DNA of 64,000 nt. It comes from Talpa occidentalis. Its lineage: Eukaryota > Chordata > Mammalia > Eulipotyphla > Talpidae. Below are positions 36,100 to 46,900 of this stretch, piece after piece (the first letter of the stretch is position 1; every line of letters begins with the position of its first letter). The notes under the pieces are model-generated. The model did not search any database, was not told where the DNA came from, and was given only the letters and a program-made list of their open reading frames with translations. A program made the position numbers and the translations under genes. Location: NCBI RefSeq assembly GCF_014898055.3, contig NW_023601754.1:52073013-52137012 (forward strand). The letters run 5' to 3'.

Positions 36100-36280
36100 G
36101 CGAGAGAGCCGCGCCGAGGAGCGCCCGGCCCCGCCAGCGCCCCTGGGCTCCCGGCCGGCCGAGGCGGGCGCGGGCCGGGCGCGGGGCGCGGGGCGCGGGG
36201 CGCGGGCTGGAGGCCCCCGGGCGCACGAGGAGCCGCGGTCGGGAGGGAGCGCGCTGCGGCGGCGACGGACGTTGCAGAAG
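36100..36280 (+). ncRNA. Candidate antisense (IGF2-AS-like) first exon
   Basis: On the plus strand the CpG island ends with GGACGTTGCAGAAG followed by a strong donor, GTGAGCGAG, at 36281. It lies about 1.4 kb upstream of the P3-like TSS in antisense orientation. The human IGF2 antisense transcript starts at a comparable distance. The start of the exon is not defined, and no downstream acceptor was assigned. Confidence 0.35.
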
Positions 36281-36339
36281 GTGAGCGAGACCCCGGGGGC
36301 CGTCCCGGTGTCCCGGGCAACGCCCAGCCCGTTGGAAGA

Positions 36340-38660
36340 CCCGGGGACAATGCCCAAATTTGGGGGAGAGCGGGGGCAATGCCCGGCCGTCCTCCTGGAG
36401 GCGGGAGGAGCGCGGCCCGGCGGACAGGCTGCGGCCCACCGTGCCCCGGGAGCGCAGAGAAATCCCCAAAGTCCGAGGAGCTCGGGGGGCCTCGGCGGCG
36501 ACAGGGAGAGCGCGTGGGCGCGGAGGCGCCGGGAACAATGGCGGCTTGCGGGAGGGCGCGTGGGGCGCCGGCTGATTTAGGGGTCTGGAGAGTGTGCCCC
36601 GAAGCGGCGCGCCCCTGAGGCGGTGCACTGACCCACGGCTAGGCTGGGGACGAAAAAGAGACCAAGTTTGGGGGACCAGGGGAAATTGCTTCGTGCAATT
36701 AGGGGATGTGGGGTCTGTCTCACATGGGGGCATTCCAGTCCAACTCATGGGAGGTGGGTTTGGGAGTGACTCAAGGAAAAGGTTCTCCATGAAATTGGGG
36801 GGGCTAAAGTGGCACATTGTGTAAAGGCGAGGGGAGAAAAATAAGGACACACTCGGGGGGCCGAGGCAACTCTCAGTGCGTGAGGAAAGTGGAGCTGAGG
36901 GAATGCAGCACCCCAGAAAAGTGACCTCCCCAACTGACTTCCAGGCAACTCTCCATCACCTTTCGAGACTCTAGATCCTGGGTCTAAATTTGGGGAACCT
37001 GGGGTGCGCGATCTGTACATCTGAGGAAGGCAGAAAAGCAAAGTCTACTGACATTTTAATTTTTAAAAATTGATTTCACTTAGTGTATATTGGGTGGACA
37101 AGAAAAAAAAAAATCCTAGCATTTGGCTGGGCGCTGTCTGCATTTGGTGAACCCTTATAAAACAGCCCAAGTGTTGGGGATCGGTGGAAATTGCCCGGTG
37201 GAGGTCAGTGTCTGAATTTCGGGGGCCCTGGCTGGCTGAGCGGGAGCTTGTAAGACACAGGCCCGAGATTCCTGAGGGTTCCGGGATCCTGGAGTATTTT
37301 TCCGTCCTTCAACATTTTCATTTGGGGGCACCCATGGAAAGTTGATTAAATTTAGGGGAACTCAGGGCAGAAGTTCTGAAGTCCGAGACCCATAAATCAA
37401 GGTGCTAAAGAAATTCAGTTCTTGTTGGAGGCAGAAAACCCTCAGTTTGCCGTGGATCTGGGACGCAGCACCTCGGCTCGGAGGCCCCAGGAAAGTAAGT
37501 TTTGAGCCTGGGGAGCTAGGGAAGCTGCTCAGGGCCTCGGGGCGATGGGGGCCGTGAGCGAGGTTTTAGGAGAAAGGCGAAGTGTTCCTACGTGGGCAGG
37601 CCCTGGGGAGCCAGGCTGAGTCTGGGGAGCAGGGGTTGTGCAGGACGTGGGAACCCGGGAAATGTCACCAGCCCTGGGTGCTTTGATGCCCGAGATTTCT
37701 GTGACCCAGATGACACTGAATTGCTGGGGGTGGCGGAGACGGGGCGGTCAACGGTGGAGGGAGCTCAGTGTGTCCAAATACGGGGTGGGGGGCAGAGGGA
37801 GGACTGGGCACGGGGTCCAGTGTCATCCCGAGATTTCAAGTCAGTGTCTGAATTTCCTGAATTCTCGTCAGTCAGCTCGTGGGGCCCCGGGGGCTTTGGA
37901 ATCTTCACACTGTTGTGATGCAGAGGAAAATGCTCGGGGAAGCTGGCGGCTGGGGGTGCCCGGCCAAGCCTGTTGGTGTAGCAGGACACGGCTTGGTGCG
38001 AGGGTTTGCTTTGTGTGTGGTGGGACCCAGAGACCTGGGGGGTCTTGTGTGGTTTGAGAAACCGGGACGCCCCCATCCCAACTGGGCATCCAGGTTAATT
38101 GCTCTGGGTTGGGGGGGGCCCTGGGTGGCAGTGTCTAAAGTTGAAGGAACCTGGAGAGCGGCCGGAAGCTTGGAGAAACCGGAAATGAATGCCCTGTGTC
38201 TACGTGGCCCAGAGAAACAATTGCTCAGTAAGGTTTTGGGGACCAGAAATCACACCCTCACTTTGGAAGAACTTGGAGTCAGAGCGTAGACAGCTTACGG
38301 GTTTCCAAAAGGGCTTGGCAGCCGGGGTGAAGTGTCCCGATTTGGGGGGAGGGACGGCAAGTCACGGCAGGCGCTGTGGCTTGGGGAGATTACTCTGTGT
38401 ATTGGGGGGACCTGGAATTATTTGTGCAAAATTTAGGGAACCTAGATAGGTGCCAATAAATTTGTGGAACTCAGAGGATAAGGATAATGCCCCAAACTTT
38501 GGAGAACCAGGGACAGGGCTGCAGTGTGGGGAGTCAGAGCAGGGGCGGTAGCTTGGGGGACCCTGCCGTCAATGTCCACCATTATGGGGGGACCCATTTG
38601 TCCTGAGCATGATGCCTGAGTGCCCCAGAAAAATCCTCTGTACTCTGGGGAGCCAGGCAA
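36340..38660. repeat. Highly diverged minisatellite upstream of IGF2 promoters
   Basis: Dozens of related short units recur about every 40-60 bp with the pattern (A/C)A(A/G)TGYCY..AATTTGGGG(G)AACC..GGG. Examples: CAATGCCCAAATTTGGGGG (36.35 kb), CTAAATTTGGGGAACC (36.98), CAGTGTCTGAATTTCGGGGG (37.2), AAATTTAGGGGAACTC (37.35), AAATTTAGGGAACC (38.43), AAATTTGTGGAACTC (38.46), AATGCCCCAAACTTTGGAG (38.49). GC content is lower than in the flanking islands. No SINE or LINE similarity is evident. Confidence 0.7.
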
Positions 38661-38859
38661 GCTGAGGCGCAGGGGGCTGGATGGCCAGTGCCCCGGCCTG
38701 CCTGAAGGTCAGGAAGCCCAGCCTGAGCGAGGGACTCGCCCAGACCCCGGCTTCTCTCTGGAGGGCCCCCCCCCACAGCTGGCTCCTCTCTGGGGGAGCC
38801 CTAGGGGCTTGCTGAGCATGAGGTCTCTGGAACGAATGTCCCAGAAAAGCCACCACCCG

Positions 38860-39900
38860 AGCGTTGGCGGCCCAGAGAGCAAAGCTTGCTTTTGGAGGGC
38901 CCAGAAATGTCGCGGCCGCGTTCCGGGGGCGCAGGGAAGCGCTCGGTAGGGGTGGGGGGCGCTGGGAGTGGAGGGCCCCGTTGGAGGCCGAGCCCCGGGA
39001 CCTCGCGCGGGCGGGCGGGGAGGCCGCGGGAGACCCCCGAGTCCGAGGCGCGGAGCCGCGGCGCCCTCCTCGGGGGCGCAGGTAGCGGGGGGCTCCCGGG
39101 GGCTCCCCAGGGCGCGCGGTGGAATGTAATCGCGCTTCCCTCTCTTTTGCCTTCTCGCCGCCGCGGGCGCCTCTGGCCCCGGCGTGCAGGGCGGAGGGGA
39201 AACCCCAGAGGCGCGCGGGGCGGCGGCGCTCGGCGGCGGTGCGGGCGCCCCGGGCGTCGGGCGGTCTCCGAGGAGCCCCGCGGGCACCCCGCCGCGCCCG
39301 CGCCCCACGTGCTCCCGCGCCGCGAGCCTAGGCGAAGCCGCGGCCGAGCTGCCGCCTCGGGCAGGCGCCTCCCTGGCTGGGCTTGGGGGCCCGGAGCACC
39401 CCCCGGCCGCCCCGCAGCCCCGGCGCCCCGCGGCCCCCAAACGGGCCACAGCCCGATTTTGCTTCGGTAACGCGGGAGAGGAGGGAGTGGGGAAGGAAGG
39501 GAGCCAGCCGGGGAGCGGAGGCAAGTGGGGGACAGCGCCCTGGGAATGCGGGGGTCCCCTTTCGTTTTCTCAGATTCCCCCGCAGGCGCGCAGAAGGCAG
39601 GCACTGAGCCGCCGGCGCCGCGCTGCCCACGGTCACCCCCTTGCGGGAAGTGCTGGGGATGGGAGTCACCCTGGGGTTCACTTTAGGGAAATCGAGGGGT
39701 CACCGGAGAGGGGGTGCTGGGCGGCAGCGGCGGGGCGGGGCCCAGGACGGTGCGGGGAGCAGGATTTGCCCCCACCCTCGCCTCCCAGAGGGCCCCGGCC
39801 GCGGGCAGGGCGGGCAGGGCCGGCGGGCGGCGCCGGCCAGGCAGGGGTTAAGGCCCGGGCAGGTGTGGGGCTGCAGGGCTGAGGCGGCCCTCGCTGCGGG
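38860..39900. promoter_or_regulatory. Second CpG island, candidate upstream promoter
   Basis: Dense CpG resumes at 38.9-39.45 kb (GCGGCGGCGC, GCCGCGGGCG and similar), with an E-box CACGTG near 39306 and no TATA. By position it could be an upstream IGF2 promoter or a differentially methylated region. I could not define an exon or its strand. Confidence 0.5.
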
Positions 39901-42900
39901 CTTGGCACGGACCCCCCCAGGGAAGAAGGTCCATTTTCCACCAGAGCCCGAGGCACGTGGGGAATGTCCCCTCCAAATTCCAGCCCACATCCATCACCCC
40001 TCCCATTCCAGGAACATCTGGCGTCTCCCCCCAGCGCCGCCCTCCCCTCCCCCGCGCTGCCCTCCCCTTCCCCAGCCAGCGCCCAGCCCGCCACTCGGTG
40101 CCCAGGGGGCAGCCGCTGCAGCGTGGGGCTTGGGGCCTGGGCCTGAGGGCGCCCCCTTTCCTGGCAGCTTGTAGTGGGGGTGGGTGAGAGCATTTACGAG
40201 GCGCCTGTCTGTGGGTGCGGGGTCCCTGGAGCGCAGAGCAGGCCGTCCCCGCGGGCAGCCCCCCTTCTCTGGCCCCCCCCCCCTCTGCTGCGGGCACCAG
40301 AGGGGAGCTTGGCTCAGTGTGGGCTGGCCTCTGCTGGGGATTTCTGGGGGCTAACACACCAGCACCTTTGGGGGGCGGCCTCCCCATTGTCTGCCTCACA
40401 CAGCGCCCTTCCTGGAGAAGCCCTGCCCAGAGCTTGGAGCGCCTGGGGCCTGAGGTAGGAGGGCGGAGGAGGGGCTGCGGGGCACTGGGCCCAGGCTGGG
40501 GGGGTGGGGGGGGCGGGGACACACCTGCTGTGCCCCCAGGGCTGCCCGCTGAGCCCTTGCCTTATTTAGGCAATAGTGACGCCTGAGGCAGGCCTGGTGG
40601 GGGCAGGTCTGGGTCACCCTGGGGTTCAAAAAGGGTGCGGGCGGCCCCCAACCAGGACCAGCACCCTGGCTTTTTCTCAATTTCTGGGCCCCCCAGGTAG
40701 GAAGGGACCCACCAGCCACCAAGACTATCCTGGGACCGGGGTCTCCTGCCTGGGGCAGCCTGGCAGCAACCCAAGCCCACGCCCCAGCTCCCTCCACCCC
40801 TGACCGCAAGGCACTGCACTGGCTTGGCCTCCGGATGGAAACCCTACATCCAGAGAGAATAACCCGCCCCCCTAAAGACTCAGACTCACCCTGGAACTAG
40901 GGCCCAGGCCTGCAGCTCCCCTCTCTCCAGCCCCCTGCACATCGGCCTTTCTCCTTCCAGTTTCCTCCTCTGACTCTGAGCTGGCCGCTCCCCCCTCCCT
41001 GGGACCGAGCCCAAGGTTTTACAAACCTGACTCCTTCTTTGAGGGTCCCCTGAGTGCCCCTCCCTCACACCCCCCCCCCTGCAGGGCACAAGGCCTGACT
41101 GTGAGCTCTGCTCGGGGAGGCTTGCACTGCTCCGCAATGGCCCCGGCTGGAGCCCCAGGACCCTACAGCACAAGCCAACGAAGCAGAAAGTAGGTACAGT
41201 GTCTGGTGGGGATGGGGGTGCAGGGAAGGGCCTCCGGGGAGGGGGCTGAGGCTCGCCTCGGGGATTACTGTCGCGTTTTGTTTCTCGTGTCTGAACTGAA
41301 AACGCCTTTGCAAGAGCTCTCAGCTTCTCGGGCGGGCGCTCTGGCCAGGAGGGGGCATCCGCTAGACCTGGCCCTGAGAAATGCCTCTGTGGCTTGCAGG
41401 TCAGGCTCAAGGACACAGGCCCACCCCACCCATCGTGCCTCAGAACACCCGTGCAAGGCCCCTCAGGGCCACTTAGCCTGCGCCCGCCGGCACCGATCAT
41501 CCGCCTGCCACCTCCACGAGTTTGCTCCAGCAGTGGGAGGCTGCTCTGCTGGGGAGCCCTTCTCACTGCCCCCACCCCATGTACACCGGAAAGCCTGCTG
41601 GCCTTCGCAGGGGAACCAGGACACTGAGCTGGGAAGCCTCACTCGTTCTGGACTACCAGCAGGCTACCGCTGTCACCTGCTTGGACAGTGGGGACACACA
41701 GGACGGTCACCGGGGTAAGGCCCACAGCCCAGCAGCAGCCCAGGGTGGGGTGGGCTGGGCCAGGCAGCTCAGCAGAGCCCGGGCTGCGTGTGGTCTCCTG
41801 ATTCCTCCCCAACTTACGAGTTTTCCTTCTTTTCCACCCTTTCCTTCCTCCTCCCTCCAACTCTGTCCTCACCTGGACCCCCTGCTTTCTCCCCTGGCCA
41901 ATGCCCCTACCCTCTATTGACCCTACAGGAACTCCCCTTGGAGGACGCAAGAAGCCACCCAGACTGTAGCGGGTCTGCCCTCCCTATACCCAAGGCGCCC
42001 AGCAATAGAGGCACCTGGAACCACCGACCAGCTGCACCCCAGATCCCAAACGTGTGACTCTGAATTAGACCCCAGCCCCTGGGAGCCTGGCTCCTTGTGA
42101 AAGGGAGGATGGGGACTAAAACCAGGGCCTCCAAGGAACCAAAGAAACTCAAAGCCTGGCACTGGAGAGCTGGCCAAGGACGCCTCTGTCCTGCCTGGGG
42201 TCCCGGGACACTCACCTCAGTGGGAGTGGCACTGGTTGCTTTCTCAGTTCTGAGTGCGTGGGGCTCTCCTGGGCCACAGGCCACAGCAGCTCACCTGGAG
42301 GCCGGGGTCTGGGGCGTCGCTGACCTGCTGCTCCTCTGGCTGGGCCCCGGGCTGGGGCTGGGGACTGGGGGCAGGCTGGGCAGGTGGCTGAGGGTCCTGA
42401 GACTGGGGTCCGGTAACCACCAGCCCTGGGGTGACTCTTCGACCCCTGGGGACAAGCATAAAAGTGTTCTGAAGATGGTCTCTTTTAAAACAACACCCCC
42501 TAAGTCAGAGCCCTGGTCCCTCCCCTTCCCATTGTGTCGGTGGGGAGTCTTTGGGTGTCCTTGTTGGAGGGGCTTGGGTGGTGGCTCCTTCTTATCCCTA
42601 TTGGTTGCCTAACTCCTCTTTCCAAAGTACAAGGGAAGAAGGGCATGGCCCACAGTCGCCAGCAGCTGAACCTGAAATGTGCCCTGAGAGGCAGAGGACC
42701 CTCTGTCAGACGGACGTCCCCTCCTGACTGGGGCTGGGGGTAGGGGTGGGGTGGTGGCTGCATACCAACAGCCTGCCTTGGGAAATCATGACACGAAATG
42801 CAAAGCCCTCTCCCTAACATTCCCACCTCTGATGGAAGCAAGAAGGGGGCCAGGCACAGACCAAAGGGCATAGCTCTGCACTGAGAAGGGGAAAAGGGAT

Positions 42901-43700
42901 GGTCTGGGCTTCTCTGGGGAAATAAATCCCTTCCCCCAAGCTACACTGGGTGGGCAGAGGAGTCTGGTACCTCAGGTCTTGGAAGGGGAAAATAGAAAAA
43001 CTGCCTTTGCCCCCCCGATCCTCCACCAGGAGAGGCAAGGTGGGGCACACGGGGAGCCAGGCACACCACAGGAAGAGAAGTGTTGCTTTTAAATTCAGGG
43101 CCTTTGCCCTTTCACCATATTCCTCACCTCTCATTTCAGTGGAATTCTTTGATGGTGGTCGGAAGGTGGAGGGAGTGGGAAGAGAGGGAAACTTTACTTT
43201 TAAAATGGTATAAAAAAAAAAAAAACTGCTCCAAAATCGGGCCACTGGCCCCTCTGCACAGTCTCCTGTTTGTCTTTGGTTGGGATTGGGGGGGGGGGGT
43301 GTAGCAAGAGGAAAAACTTCTCACACAGAAAAACCCTGTCTTTGACATTTGCAAAAACAGCTGCGAACTCCTGCTGAATAAAGCAGCCCTCCCCTCCACC
43401 CCGCCCCTCCCACTTTGCCAGGCGGATTAGTGAAGGAAAATCTATTTTCTCCACAAAAGCCTCTGTGACTCTGGGCACAGGGAGTTATAGAATCCCCTTC
43501 CCACCTGTCTCTCCTGTCCCTTTCCAAGTTGAGGCCACTTTTAGAAAGCTTGCCTGGGCCTCCGGCAGCAGAAGATTTTCCCCGCTGGCAGAAATCCGGA
43601 CCTTGTTAGCTGCCTCAAGCCCCCAGCCCAGCTGTGCCTGAAAACTCAGAACACAGCTTTTCGCACACACTCAGTGAATACAGCACAAGGGCTGGGACGC
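39901..43700. other. IGF2 upstream interval, no gene seen
   Basis: GC content declines steadily from about 40 kb. There are occasional homopolymer runs (C-runs near 40.28 and 41.07 kb, A-run near 43.21, G-run near 43.29 kb) and one CTCF-like motif at 41343. Open frames are short and unsupported. Confidence 0.5.
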
Positions 43701-43708
43701 CCAGTTAC

Positions 43709-43934
43709 CTGTACTCTAGTCGCTGCGTTGTCCCCGAAGTGCCTGGGCGGTGGATAAAGAGGACTGGGGAGTCACTGGTGCCCAGGCTTCTCTGCTGAAG
43801 CTGCCCGGTCGATGATCCGCTGGCCGGGCCAATATTAGCAGTCGCCGCCAAAGCAGGGGGTGTTCTGGCTGTGGTGCCCAGACCCTCCAGCCGGGTGGAC
43901 GACGGGGAGGAGGCGGAGGGGGACGAGGCTGAGG
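43709..43934 (-). other. Candidate IGF2 upstream leader exon
   Basis: The minus strand offers a pyrimidine-rich acceptor (TTTATTGTCTCTTCAG), 226 bp of sequence, then a good donor (GAGTACAG before GTAACTGGG). One minus frame stays open through the segment (Ser/Thr/Pro-rich, ending [15 protein letters not shown]), but it resembles no protein I know. The position about 9 kb upstream of the P3-like promoter fits the far-upstream P1-type leader exons of human IGF2. Unproven. Confidence 0.35.
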
Positions 43935-46900
43935 CTGAAGAGACAATAAAGGGCACTTTTAGAGTGTGCATGATAATGGCCCTGACAAGCAGGAGAGCCT
44001 CTCTGCCGCTGAACCCGGCACCTGCTCAAATGCCAACTGGAATTAGCTTTGCCCCCTCACCTCCTCGTCCCCTCCGCGCCTGTCCCCGAGCCCCTCCAAA
44101 TTTGGGTATCTCTGCGCCAACTCGGTGGTGCTGGGGCAGCTGCTGTGGCACCTTCCCACACAAGGGCACGCTGCATGAGGGGGTGGAGACTTGGCCCACC
44201 CCTGAACCAGCAGAAGGGCGTGCATGTGGGCGTGGGCATAAGCCGGAAGTGCTCCTGGCCAGCTAGGAGGTGGGACATGCGGAGGGGGTGGAGAGTGGGC
44301 AGGGCTTCACCACTAGAGTGACACTTGGCTGTCACTTGACACCCTGGCGCGCTGGTGGGCGTGCCACGGGTAAAATGGGGGCGGGGCATAAAGGAAAAGA
44401 AGCCGGGTTCGCTGGTGGTTGAAAATTTTTTTTTCCTGTTGCTCCCAGTGTAATTGCAGCACAGTGTGGCCATGTCTCCCCTTCTTCCAAGGACAGGGAA
44501 CTTCTCTGGGAGCACCCTCCCCTCACCACTCACATCTGATATGACCCCTCCACTATGTGTGTGGGGCTGCAAGTGGCTTTCAGCAGACAGCAGCCTTCAG
44601 TGTCCTGATCAAAGGCATTCTAGGGTGGATGGTTGGGGTTCACAGGCTTTTGAGACTGGCTGAAATTCCAATGAATGTACAGGCTCAGAGTGCCAGCAAC
44701 TGGGGGTGGGGTCCAGATAGAAGTATGGGCTGACTGAACCAAATCTCGGTGGAAGTTTAGCCCTCTTCCCTGAGCCTGAAGAGAGAGGAGGCAGAGCGAA
44801 GACACAGTAAGAGGCAAATTTGTGTACCCCAGAAGGCCACCGGTCCCCACCCACCTGCACTCTGCTGTTACCTAACCTAGCCAGACAGTCTGTTGGGGCT
44901 AGATTCTCCCCTCTCCCTTTGTCTGCCAAGCCCTTACCTGAACTCCCTTCCTTAGCTTGAGGGATAGGGCTTCTGGTGGGGAGAGCAAGGCTTTCAGTGG
45001 GACAGGGTCAGACTTGAGGGGGACTCAGATATGAAGGGGTGTCCTAAACAGGATGCAGTTGCCCCAGAACCACACCATCCCATAAGAGGAGGATAAGTGG
45101 GGGCTCCCACTGGGTTCTTGGGCAGGGAGAGATGCAGGGATGCTAACGGCCCTGAAACTGCTTTGGGGCACACACAGGAGAGTTAGTGTGAAGCTGCCAA
45201 AAATTTCTGGGGTTCAGTATTTGCTCATGCTTGTGCTGTTTCTTATTTGGGCCTCTGTAGGTTGCAACTTTGTAGCTTGCACCACAGGGCCCTGGCATCT
45301 GTGCAAGATGCCTGCATGTCACAAGAAGCTACTGGCAGGTCCCTGTTGAAAGACTTGACTGGGACTTCCCAAGTCACAGGTGGGACTAGGGAGGTGAAGG
45401 ATTCCCCAAGCCAGATGAGGGGATGGGAGGCCAACTGATGGTTCCCCAAACTGAGGAGGTGGGAAACTAAGAGGATAAAAGGGAAGTAGCCTGAGGCACT
45501 CAGACCAAACTCCCAGCCCCATAATGGTGTCTTGCATCTGACCCCTACCCTAGTCTGGGTTCCCATTACTGACCCAGTCACAAAGGGACTCTTATTTGCA
45601 GGATCATTTTATTCCATCAGATTCTTAGAAGCCAGACTTTAAGAAGAGGGGAGCATAGAAAAGGGATCAGGATGGGGTAGTCCATGGGAGTTTAGCTAAG
45701 TCATGGTAACATGAAGAAGGACCAGAGTCACATAAGGTCAGCAGTTCAGGTGTAAGGGATGAGATCCTTAGCACTGCATTCCTTTGATTTATGGGGGAGA
45801 CAGGTAGCCTATAAAAAGTAAAGAGTGGTGGGAGGAAACACCAAAGGTACATTTGGGGTGCAGGGTGCTGGACACCTCATACCCGGAACTTCCTTGACCC
45901 ATTGCTTCTTAGGCCTGGGAGACGATCATCCATCCTGGGGTCCTGGGGACTGGAGCACCACAGAATTCCCAGCCTCTGGTCCACACCACTGGGTTGTTTA
46001 AGTGGCCTCATGCTGACACCTGGTGACTGCTTTGAGAATCACAACCCAAAAATCAGGCACTACCACCCTTCAGACAGGTCTGGGGGGCAAAGCAACAATA
46101 TGTCTCCCTTTGGGGGAGGACCCCTGCAGTTTGGGATTCAGGTAGACTCTTTATCTTTGTTTTCAGACCAGAAGCATGTATCTGCCTCCACTCTGGCATT
46201 ACAGATGGAGCAGTAGAGGCAGATCCAAGGGAATTCTTCACTGCAGGGGTTCCCAGAGCCCAGGGGGACATGGCAAGATGGATGCAGCAGGCACAGCCTT
46301 AACCTGGGATGCCTTCCTGAAGCATCCAGTGTATTATGAGAATTAGAAAACTATGTACTACATTTGTTTCAAGATGAAATTCAGTCTATTACTGAGAGGA
46401 TCCAGGGCAGAGTGCTGGGCCCCCATCCTGAGGCAGAGTCCCTGAGACCAGCAGGGTGGGTGGCCTCTGCTCCAGACTCCTGCAACATCCCCCAAACCCC
46501 AGGGCTTCCCAAATCTGGCCTGAGCCTGACACCCTGTGGCCACTGGATGAGTGGCAGCCGCAGCTTTTCAGAAGGTGACTGGCTTTCCTATCAACCAAGT
46601 CTGCCTCTAGGAGACCCCGGAAGAGCTTGTGCCACCCCTACCAACCCTGCAACTATCAGCCATAAATAAAAAGATGGCAAAGGACCACTCTTCCGTACCT
46701 TGTATATGGAGAAAAGAGGAAGAAGCAGCTCCGAACTCCCTCCCGAATGCACCAGATGCCCCGGAACCCCACACCATCTGGTACCATATATATAGGCAGA
46801 TACTCTGGTAGGTGGGCAGAAGGAGACCTCAAATGTGGCCGGGCAACAGCCTGAGGGCCTGGGGAGCCCAGGCCTGGTGGGGTGAAGATGGAAGAGACAT

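Larger units (their letters stand above)
33850..36560. promoter_or_regulatory. CpG island spanning IGF2 promoters
   Basis: CpG dinucleotides are very dense (for example GCGGCGGGCGGGCGCGCGGG near 34.33 kb and long GCGC runs to 36.27 kb). The surrounding minus- and plus-strand frames stay open for 300-490 codons because of GC bias, not coding. It covers the P3-like TATA, its leader exon, the extension-exon remnant and the candidate antisense exon. Confidence 0.85.

Noticed and set aside
35108..36580. 490-codon plus-strand frame in the IGF2 CpG island
   Set aside because: Arg/Ala/Pro/Gly-rich and overlapped by equally long frames on the other strand; explained by CpG density.
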